A DNA stretch of 64,000 nt from Acidobacteriota bacterium (GTDB taxonomy: Bacteria; Acidobacteriota; Holophagae; Holophagales; Holophagaceae): assembly GCA_016192145.1 (NCBI GenBank), contig JACPUT010000013.1, positions 1 through 64,000 of the forward strand, written 5' to 3'. A program made the translations under genes and the position numbers. The notes beneath the pieces were generated by a model. It had not been told where the DNA came from. It ran no database searches and saw nothing but the letters and a program-made list of their open reading frames with translations. Position 1 is the first letter of the stretch; each line of letters begins with the position of its first letter. Below are positions 56,932-64,000 of this stretch, piece by piece.

Positions 56932-57432
56932 ATGGGTGCAAGTGTAGGCGACAAGAAGGGTGGGCTCAGCGCCAACATCAACGTCACGCCCCTCGTGGAC
57001 ATCGTGCTGGTGCTTCTGATCATCTTCATCGTGATCACGCCCGCGGTGGACGCCAGCGTGAAGTTGCCCCTGGCGAAGCACTCCCCCAAGGTGGAGAAGG
57101 ATCCCGGAGCGAAGTACCTCACCGTGGTGTACCAGTCCAAGAAGGACCCCAACGGCAAGTACCTCGGACCCGGCCCCATCTCCATCGATGAGAAGGATGC
57201 CCAGAACAAGCTGTTCGCCCTCGATGGCGGTGCCAAGGAGCAGGAGCTGGGCGATTTCATCAATCGCAACGTCTCCTATCTGACGGACAAGCGCGTCTTC
57301 GTGAAGGCCGACGGCGACATGCCTTACTCCGAAGTGGACAAGCTCTTCAAGCTCATCAAGAAGAGCGGCGCCGATGAGGCGTCCATCGTCACCGGCGAGG
57401 ACAAGGACACCAAGAAGGAAGGGGGCAAGTAA
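56932..57432 (+). CDS. exbD: ExbD family protein
   Basis: LSANINVTPLVDIVLVLLIIFIVITPAV. Confidence 0.93.
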   Translation: MGASVGDKKGGLSANINVTPLVDIVLVLLIIFIVITPAVDASVKLPLAKHSPKVEKDPGAKYLTVVYQSKKDPNGKYLGPGPISIDEKDAQNKLFALDGGAKEQELGDFINRNVSYLTDKRVFVKADGDMPYSEVDKLFKLIKKSGADEASIVTGEDKDTKKEGGK

Positions 57433-57914
57433 TGGGTGCTGCAGTCGGACCCAGCAAGGGCGGCCCGAAGAGCGAGATCAACGTCACCCCGCTCATCGAT
57501 ATCGTGCTCGTGCTCCTCATCGTCTTCATCGTGATGGTGCCTGGCCTCACCAAGGCCCAGAAGGTGGTCGTGCCCCAGGTCGTCGTGACCAACGCCCCTC
57601 CGCCGAAATCCTCCCAGTCCATCGTCGTCACCGTCGACAAGGACGGGAAGTACTTCCTCCAGCAGGACGAAGTTCCCCTCCAGGAGCTGAGTTCCAAGCT
57701 CGTACCGGTCATCAAGCTGCAACCTTACGGTGAACGCAAGGTGGTCCTGAAGGTCGAGGAGGATCTGCCCTTCCAGTACGCCGTGAATGTGCTGGACGTG
57801 ATTCGCGTCGCGTCCGACCAGGCCCGCAAGGAAACCCTGGATGGCGCGGGCGCGGGCATGCAGGATGGCGGCGACACCAAGGTGGCCGTGGCCATGAAGA
57901 AGAAGGATCAGTAG
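57432..57914 (+). CDS. exbD: ExbD family protein (second copy)
   Basis: SEINVTPLIDIVLVLLIVFIVMVPGL; TAATG overlap with upstream exbD. Confidence 0.93.
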   Translation: MGAAVGPSKGGPKSEINVTPLIDIVLVLLIVFIVMVPGLTKAQKVVVPQVVVTNAPPPKSSQSIVVTVDKDGKYFLQQDEVPLQELSSKLVPVIKLQPYGERKVVLKVEEDLPFQYAVNVLDVIRVASDQARKETLDGAGAGMQDGGDTKVAVAMKKKDQ

Positions 57915-57939
57915 GTTTTCAGCACAGTCGAACACCAGT

Positions 57940-57957
57940 GGCGCCCGAAAGGGCGCC
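57940..57957 (+). terminator. Terminator-like hairpin after exbD
   Basis: ggcgcccgaaagggcgcc. Confidence 0.6.
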
Positions 57958-57966
57958 GCTGCATTT

Positions 57967-58066
57967 ATGAGGCTTTTGGCTTTGGGCTCTGGCTGTATTC
58001 GACCCATCCGTGCCGCAGCGCTGGGTCGAAAACAGCCAGAGCCAAGAGCCCAAAGCCAAAAGCCAA
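57967..58066. repeat. Intergenic inverted tandem-repeat hairpin (GGCTCTG family), copy 3
   Basis: aggcttttggctttgggctctggctg-tattcgacccatccgtgccgcagcgctgggtcgaaaa-cagccagagccaagagcccaaagccaaaagcc. Confidence 0.93.
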
Positions 58067-59566
58067 TCAGGGGTTGTACGCGCCCTGGGGCTGGTTCAAA
58101 CCGCTCGCATGGAAGATGGCTCGAAGATCGCCCTTCAGCCCCGCGGCCCGTTCGGCGGCCTCCAGGTGATCCAGCAGCTGGGCGAGGTTGGCGCCACCGG
58201 GTACGACGGGGCGGCCGAGATCCCGGTGGAGGTCCGCCAAGGTGAGGTCGTCCAGAAAGGTGCCCTCGGCCTTGGCTTCGACGCCATGGAGGGTGTACTG
58301 GTCGCTGGGGCCCGTGTGGGTGCGCAGCGTGGCGCTGGGCACCACCACGGCATCCACCCAATCCGGGCGCCCGCCATGCTCCAGGCGGTCCGCGTGGGCG
58401 GATTGGAGGAGATCCCGGCCACAGAGCAGGCCCGCCACGGTGACGCTCTCCCCGAAGGCGAGGTTCGGCACGGCCACGGCCCGGAGCTGGCTTCCGGTCA
58501 TCCGGTTCAACTCCATGAGCGTCTGATTGAGGATGGGGGCGAAGCTGGCGCCCGTGAGCAGCAGGGCCTTGCGGCCCTGGAAAGCCTGGGCGCGGGGAGT
58601 CTTCATGAAGCGCTTGGCGTGATCCAGGAACCTCCTCAGCAGGCCCACGCCGTTTTCCAGCTGGGCCCAGGAGCGGCTGTAGAAGGTGCGGCCCGGCACG
58701 TCCACCCGGGCCCGGGTGAACCACTCGTCGGCCAGCAGGAACCAGGGCTCACCGTCGTTGGCCGCGGTGTATTTACGCACTTCGGGCATCCAACGCTTCA
58801 CCCAGGCCTGGGCGAACTCGCCGGTCATCTCGGGGATGTCGGGCAGGCCTTCGCGGTGGGCGGTGAGCCCCACGGGCACGCAGGAGAGGGAGAGCACGCC
58901 GCCCTGGCCCGCGCGGGGGCCCGTGGTCTGGAAGGCCCGGCGTTCCCACAGCTCGGCCAGCGTCTTTTCCCACACCCAATCATCGTTGAGGCCGGGGGTG
59001 AGCACCACCTGGGTGTGCACGTCGATGCCGCCCGCCAACAGGTGGTCGATCTTGCGGAGGATGTGGCCTTCCCGGGGGTTGCCCGTGAGCTTCACCCGCA
59101 CCTCGGGGTCCGTGGCGTGCACGGAGACGTGGATGGGCGAGAGCCGCTCGCGGATGATGCGATCCAGCTCCGCCTCGTTGCTGGAGCTGAGGGTGCTGAA
59201 GTGGCCGTAGAGGAAGCTGAGGCGGATGTCCTCGTCCTTGAGGTAGAGGCTCTTGCGGAAGCCCTTGGGCATCTGGTGCACGAAGCAGAAGACGCAGTTC
59301 ATCTTGCAGACCTTCACCTCGTCCGCCGCCAGATCCACGCCGATGCCATCGCCGCAGTTCTCCAGCTCCGCCAGTTCCTCGCGCCCATCGGGCTTGCGCC
59401 AGCGCACGAGGGTCTCGTCCTTCTGGCTCACGAGGAATTGGTAGTTCAGCTGATCGAGGACGGGCTCGCCGTTGATCTCGAGGATCACGTCACCCGGCTC
59501 GATGCCGGCTTCCGCGGCCAGGCTCTCTGCCTCCACCGCGATCACCTGCACGCCCTTTTGAGCCAT
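58067..59566 (-). CDS. PDZ + radical SAM-like DUF512 protein
   Basis: PDZ-like AGIEPGDVILEINGEPV; CKMNCVFCFVHQMPKGFRKSLYLKDEDIRLSFLYGHFSTLS. Confidence 0.85.
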   Translation of the reverse strand: MAQKGVQVIAVEAESLAAEAGIEPGDVILEINGEPVLDQLNYQFLVSQKDETLVRWRKPDGREELAELENCGDGIGVDLAADEVKVCKMNCVFCFVHQMPKGFRKSLYLKDEDIRLSFLYGHFSTLSSSNEAELDRIIRERLSPIHVSVHATDPEVRVKLTGNPREGHILRKIDHLLAGGIDVHTQVVLTPGLNDDWVWEKTLAELWERRAFQTTGPRAGQGGVLSLSCVPVGLTAHREGLPDIPEMTGEFAQAWVKRWMPEVRKYTAANDGEPWFLLADEWFTRARVDVPGRTFYSRSWAQLENGVGLLRRFLDHAKRFMKTPRAQAFQGRKALLLTGASFAPILNQTLMELNRMTGSQLRAVAVPNLAFGESVTVAGLLCGRDLLQSAHADRLEHGGRPDWVDAVVVPSATLRTHTGPSDQYTLHGVEAKAEGTFLDDLTLADLHRDLGRPVVPGGANLAQLLDHLEAAERAAGLKGDLRAIFHASGLNQPQGAYNP

Positions 59567-59640
59567 CGAACCTCCGACCTTCCAGTTTCGGCCGGAAAGC
59601 CTTGATTTTCAAGGAATGAGGCGCCCCAGGAACAGAGTCC

Positions 59641-60189
59641 TCAGTCTTCTTTCTTGTAGACCAGTTTGTAGCTGAACGGATTCACCAGCATGGGGTGTTC
59701 GTAGGTCACCTGCATCGCGAAGCTCCGGCTATCGGGCCGCATGGTGTACCGGTAGGTCAGGGTGTAGCCGTCTCCCTTGAGGATCTGGACCATGGTGGCC
59801 CCGTCCTTTTTCAGGGTGACGGTGAATTTATCGCCGTCGCGGTTCTTCCACTCGTTGGCGGTGCCATCCGTCTGGGCATCCAGGGGCACTTCCTTGCCCA
59901 TGGTCACGCTGAAGGTATCGGAGGCGAAGATGTCCAGCTTTTCGTAGCTGGGGCAGGCCTTCTCGAGCTTCTTCTTCCAGAAGATTTTCATGGCGAAGTT
60001 CTGGTCCTTCACGTGCTCCTCGATGGCCTCGGGCACCTTGTCGCTGCTGGAGGGCTTGAGCTTCCACTCGCCGTCCCAATCGATCTTGGGGGCCTTCTCT
60101 TCGATCTTCGGAGCGGTCTTCTCGGGGGCCTTGGCTTTCTGGGCGGCCAGGGGCAGGATGAGGAGGCCTACGAGCAGGGCGAATCGCAT
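59641..60189 (-). CDS. Secreted hypothetical protein
   Basis: Signal peptide MRFALLVGLLILPLAAQ; WDGEWKLKPSSSDKVPEAIEEHV. Confidence 0.65.
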   Translation of the reverse strand: MRFALLVGLLILPLAAQKAKAPEKTAPKIEEKAPKIDWDGEWKLKPSSSDKVPEAIEEHVKDQNFAMKIFWKKKLEKACPSYEKLDIFASDTFSVTMGKEVPLDAQTDGTANEWKNRDGDKFTVTLKKDGATMVQILKGDGYTLTYRYTMRPDSRSFAMQVTYEHPMLVNPFSYKLVYKKED

Positions 60190-60329
60190 GGGAGCTCCAG
60201 GAGGTTGATGAGCATCCTAGCCCCAAGCAACCGGCTGGAGCGATCCCGAATTCCCCTTTCCCGCCCGCCCGGGACTGCGTCACAATCATGGCATCCCCCT
60301 GACAGGGCCCCATTCAACGGATCCAATCC

Positions 60330-62324
60330 ATGCTTCGATGCCTTTCCTTCTTCATGTTCGTACTCCTGTTGCCGGTTCATGCCGCGTTCGCCCAATCGGA
60401 GCTCTCATCGGAAGCCAAGGCCCGGGCCTACGCGGCGTCCTTCGAAGTGGTGATCCCCAAGCCGGACCATGACCCCCTGAAGTACGAGAAGGAACTGCCA
60501 TGGGCGCAGATCCCCTTCAACCTCCGGAACGATAAGTACTATTCCATCGGCACCGCTTTCGCGATCTCCCCGACGGAATTGCTCACCGCATTCCATGTGT
60601 TGGACCTCCACCTGGTCTCCCGCACGTTCACCCGGATCTTCATCCGGGATCGGGAGAATCAGGTGTTTGAATTGGATCGCATCCTCCTTGCCGACCAGGC
60701 CCGGGATGTCGTGAAATTCTCCGTGAAACGGCCTCCATTCACGCAATGGCTTGGCCTCTCCACCACCTACACCTTGAATCAGACTGTGTTCACCATGGGC
60801 AACGCCTATGGGGAAGGGTTGGTGCTCCGGAAGGGGGATCTCATCGGCACCATTCCCGAATCGGAAGGGGGAAGGTGGAACCTGCTCCGCAGTTCCGCGG
60901 ACGTCAACTCCGGCAACTCGGGAGGCGCGTTGATCGATGGCCAGGGCAAGGTCATCGGCGTGGTGTTGGCGCGGAAGGACAACATCAGCCTTTCCCTTCC
61001 GGTGGCCGAATTCCAGGCCCTGAATCCCGGGGTGGCCCATTTCCACCGGAAGACCGGGTACAGCTTTGCCCTGGTGCCCGAGCGGGTGGATCTCGTGGAT
61101 AACGATTTCGAAGTGTCCCTTCCCAAGGGATATGCCGAAGTGCGGGAGGAGGCCCACAAGGAGGGGATGAAGATCTACGACCAGCGCATGGGGGAACTGT
61201 TCGCCCAAGCTCAGGATCAGTACTTTCCCAAGGGGGAAGCCTCCCATGAGGCCATCCTGGACATTCCCAACAGCACGGGGCTGGAATTCTGGTTCAAGGA
61301 CAAGGACACCAAGAAATGGGCCCTTAGCGATCTGGAATACAAGGCCCATGAAGCCGGGGGCGAGGCTCGGGTGTTCTTCGCGGCCTCCAACAACCTGGGC
61401 TTCGGGGTGGTCAAGCCCAACACCCCCGAGGAACTGCCCACGCTTTTCTCCAATCCCCGTGCCTTGATGGATCTCTTCCTCAAGGGCATCAATTACCCCC
61501 GCGAGATGGCCGGCCAGCAGATCCGGATCACGTCCCTGGGCGATCCCATCGAGAGCCAGGAACTCCGGGATTCCATGAGGCGGACGTGGCGCCTGCACAT
61601 CTGGCTCCTGCCGCACCTGGATCAGTACGTCGCGATCTACACGGCCCCAGTTCCTCGCGGAGTCGGTTTCGTGCTGAAGCAGATGCCCACCTTTGCAATC
61701 CACGAATGGCGCTACGACATGCGCAGGATCCTGGATCTCGTCTACCTCCCCTATTCCGGGAACACCTTGCAGTGGAACGTCTTCCTGGGCATGCGGGAGT
61801 GGATTCCTGGCGATCTCAAACAGGTGAAGGTCCACTTGGAGGCCGATCGGAGGTTGCTGGTCCAGACGCCCTGGGTCACGTTCCAGGTGGGCAAGGAGGA
61901 TCTGGAACTCGACCCCCTCATGACCGTCAATCTGGGAATGGGATTCGCTTGGCAGGGTTCGGACGTCGTCTGGGATCTTCGGCGCGCCAATGTCGCCGAA
62001 GCTGAGGAGGATGGGTTCGTGACCCTGCTACGCCACCTCAAGCCGACCCCCTCCATGTCGGATGCCTTCCAGCGAAGCTGGCGGGAGGTCCAGAAGCGCC
62101 GGCATCCCTACACAGGGGCCCCCTTCTCCGAAGACGGGGCCACCCGCATCGCCACGGTGCTCAACCTGGGCCAGGGGGCCGCGGGAGAAGCACCTTCCTC
62201 CCTTTACACCCTCTACCTCTCCAAGGCTGGAACCCAATCCGACCGGGCGATGAAGAACGTCTTCAAACATCTGGGCGAGGGGTACAAGGCTCCCGTTCAA
62301 TCCCTGCCCGCAGGCACGCCCTGA
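60330..62324 (+). CDS. Secreted trypsin-like serine protease with ~400 aa C-terminal region of unknown function
   Basis: TAFHVLD (His), ARDVVKFSV (Asp), SADVNSGNSGGALIDGQGKVIGVVLA (Ser). Confidence 0.75.
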   Translation: MLRCLSFFMFVLLLPVHAAFAQSELSSEAKARAYAASFEVVIPKPDHDPLKYEKELPWAQIPFNLRNDKYYSIGTAFAISPTELLTAFHVLDLHLVSRTFTRIFIRDRENQVFELDRILLADQARDVVKFSVKRPPFTQWLGLSTTYTLNQTVFTMGNAYGEGLVLRKGDLIGTIPESEGGRWNLLRSSADVNSGNSGGALIDGQGKVIGVVLARKDNISLSLPVAEFQALNPGVAHFHRKTGYSFALVPERVDLVDNDFEVSLPKGYAEVREEAHKEGMKIYDQRMGELFAQAQDQYFPKGEASHEAILDIPNSTGLEFWFKDKDTKKWALSDLEYKAHEAGGEARVFFAASNNLGFGVVKPNTPEELPTLFSNPRALMDLFLKGINYPREMAGQQIRITSLGDPIESQELRDSMRRTWRLHIWLLPHLDQYVAIYTAPVPRGVGFVLKQMPTFAIHEWRYDMRRILDLVYLPYSGNTLQWNVFLGMREWIPGDLKQVKVHLEADRRLLVQTPWVTFQVGKEDLELDPLMTVNLGMGFAWQGSDVVWDLRRANVAEAEEDGFVTLLRHLKPTPSMSDAFQRSWREVQKRRHPYTGAPFSEDGATRIATVLNLGQGAAGEAPSSLYTLYLSKAGTQSDRAMKNVFKHLGEGYKAPVQSLPAGTP

Positions 62325-62338
62325 TCGCCCTGGAAGTG

Positions 62339-62362
62339 GCGCACCCCTGACCCGGGGTGCGC
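62339..62362. terminator. Bidirectional terminator-like hairpin
   Basis: gcgcacccc-tgaccc-ggggtgcgc between convergent genes. Confidence 0.75.
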
Positions 62363-62935
62363 TCAACCCTGCCAGCGTCGTGGATCTTCTTCCGCGAGCC
62401 CCAGCTGATCCATCACCCGCAGGGCGAAGGTATCGAAGAGGGCCTCGAAGTCGGCGGGGTTGCTGTACCAGCCGGGCATCAGCGGCATGACGATGGCGCC
62501 GGCATCGTGCACCCGGAGCATGTTCTCCAGGTGGATGCGGTTGAGCGGCGTCTCCCGGAGGCAGAGGACGAGGGGGCGGCGCTCCTTGAGCATCACGTCG
62601 GCGGCCCGGCTCACGAGGCCCTCGCTGATGCCGGTGGCGATGCGCCCCAGGGCCCCGGCGCTGCAGGGGACGATGGCCATGCCGTCATTCCGGTAGGAGC
62701 CGGAGGCGATGTCGGCGCCCAGGTTCTGCTCGCCGCGGTGGACGATCTTCGGGGAGAGTGCGAGGAGGTCATCCACCTTCAGGCCCGTCTCGTCGAGGAG
62801 ACAGCGGCGGCCGGTGGGGGAGGCGAGGAGGGCGACCTGCTCCACCTCGGGGTGCCGGATCATGCGCTTCAGCGTGGCCACGCCGAAGGCGGAGCCCGAT
62901 GCTCCGGTGATGGCGAGGATGAGGCGGCGACCCAT
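62363..62935 (-). CDS. ubiX: UbiX family flavin prenyltransferase
   Basis: MGRRLILAITGASGSAFGVATLKRM; GSYRNDGMAIVPCSAGALGRIATGISEGLVSRAADVMLKERRPLVLCLRETPLN. Confidence 0.92.
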   Translation of the reverse strand: MGRRLILAITGASGSAFGVATLKRMIRHPEVEQVALLASPTGRRCLLDETGLKVDDLLALSPKIVHRGEQNLGADIASGSYRNDGMAIVPCSAGALGRIATGISEGLVSRAADVMLKERRPLVLCLRETPLNRIHLENMLRVHDAGAIVMPLMPGWYSNPADFEALFDTFALRVMDQLGLAEEDPRRWQG

Positions 62936-63001
62936 CCGTCCATCTAACCCCGCCTGGGGGCGCCGCGCCACTCTCGGGTTGAACCTGGTTCGGGTGGGCC
63001 T

Positions 63002-63595
63002 ATGCTCCCTGGCATGTTGATGCCTCCCTTCCTAGGACAACCCTCCCCGCCGGTCCCACCGCCAGGAGCTTCCGATCTGCAGCTCCTGGCCAAGCTGCCC
63101 ATCCAGATCAAGGAGGGCATTCCAGTGGCCATCTGCACAGTGCGGGTGGATGGCGCGGCCCTGAGGCGGCTATTGCGGGGCACCCCCAGCAGGGGGCGGG
63201 GTGCGAGGGCCCTCGAGCTGATCGGGCAGGGGCGGGTCCGGGTGTGGCTGACGTCCGAGTACCTCGAGGGCATCAGCAGTCAGCTGCGGCTTCGGCGGAT
63301 CGAGCACTGGCTGCGGGCGGCCTGGCCCACCCCGGGTGAGGATCTGATGACCCGCCCCGCCTGCAGGGCCTACATCGAGGCGGCGGGGATCGAGATCAAT
63401 CCGCCCGACGTCCACAGCCGCTTCGTGGAGCCGGGCGCGGCCCTCTGGTTCCAGGCTCCGGGCAAGCCCTGGCGCAGGTTTCCGGATCCGAGCCTGGCGA
63501 GGGCCTATGCCATGAGCGAACTGGCGAGCCCGGAACAGGACCCGAAATACCACGCCGAGCTGGTGAAGGCCCTCGATGCCCTCCTGGAGGATTGA
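63002..63595 (+). CDS. Hypothetical protein
   Basis: Uninterrupted ORF with consistent codon usage; no family recognised. Confidence 0.55.
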   Translation: MLPGMLMPPFLGQPSPPVPPPGASDLQLLAKLPIQIKEGIPVAICTVRVDGAALRRLLRGTPSRGRGARALELIGQGRVRVWLTSEYLEGISSQLRLRRIEHWLRAAWPTPGEDLMTRPACRAYIEAAGIEINPPDVHSRFVEPGAALWFQAPGKPWRRFPDPSLARAYAMSELASPEQDPKYHAELVKALDALLED

Positions 63596-63596
63596 T

Positions 63597-63621
63597 CCCG
63601 AGGGCGGGTTCCGCCCTCGGG
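63597..63621. terminator. Bidirectional terminator-like hairpin
   Basis: cccgagggcgg-gtt-ccgccctcggg between convergent genes. Confidence 0.8.
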
Positions 63622-63625
63622 AGTT

Positions 63626-64000
63626 TCATTCCTCCCCGTGACTCCGGTAGGGCCCGAAGAAGATCGCGTTGAGGAAGGCACGGCGGGTGTAGGGCTGGTT
63701 GGCGCGGAAGAGGGGATCCCCCGCGAAGGCCACGATCGTCCCCGTGCCCAGGGCCTCCCGGAACGCGTAGGCGCTCTGCTGAAGCATCTCCTCCAGGGGT
63801 TGGGCCAGCAGGCCGGACACCTTTAGCGGAGCCTTGGGGAAGTGGAGCGGATTCTCGCCGCCGGGGGAGAGCTCGAGGATCGGATCGGAGAGGTTGAGCA
63901 CGGCCCCTTCGGAGCCGTGAAGCCCCCAGGCCAGCGGATGCGTGCCATCCACCTTCACGCGGAGCAGGGAGCCCGGGATGCTCTCCTTGAGGGCGCGATC
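63626..64000 (-). CDS. C-terminal part of a protein running off the window (possibly peptidase-associated)
   Basis: Open to window edge; VKVDGTHPLAWGLHGSEGAVLNLSDPILEL...AFAGDPLFRANQPYTRRAFLNAIFFGP. Confidence 0.6.
   Translation of the reverse strand, partial: DRALKESIPGSLLRVKVDGTHPLAWGLHGSEGAVLNLSDPILELSPGGENPLHFPKAPLKVSGLLAQPLEEMLQQSAYAFREALGTGTIVAFAGDPLFRANQPYTRRAFLNAIFFGPYRSHGEE

Overview
This is a 64 kb, high-GC, gene-dense chromosomal window. Gene content and style suggest Acidobacteriota, perhaps class Holophagae; this is an inference, since no 16S is present. I support about 55 CDS, one RNase P RNA (rnpB, ~14763-15138) and several perfect hairpin terminators. I see no tRNA, rRNA, CRISPR array, transposase or prophage. 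Recognisable loci are: uup-like ABC-F; recO; Xaa-Pro peptidase; fur; adenosine deaminase; nrnA-like DHH; ribA; pgsA; feoA/feoB; topB; CLC-F-like channel; ArnD-like deacetylase; tnaA; tricorn-like protease; tgt-yajC-secDF (SecD and SecF fused); tonB-exbB-exbD-exbD; DUF512 radical SAM; ubiX. The most interesting signal lies between the genes. At least a dozen intergenic gaps carry long hairpins whose arms are tandem arrays of a short 7-10 nt unit, facing a reverse-complement array across a loop. The unit sequence differs between families (GGCTCTG, CCTTGGT, GGCTGGA, GCGCCTCT, TGATGAACAG, GCGCGAAGA and others) but the architecture is the same. One family also keeps a conserved apical stem. Two further multi-stem elements stand out: one immediately after rnpB, and one with perfect 22-bp terminal inverted repeats starting on the tnaA stop codon. 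Other leads are a candidate fluoride riboswitch before a CLC-F-like gene, a pseudokinase-TonB_C fusion, two chemoreceptor-like proteins with abnormal signalling domains, an orphan asparagine-synthase-like protein, and a tautomerase-like/wHTH protein divergent from fur. Everything was read by eye. No database search, folding or comparison was run.
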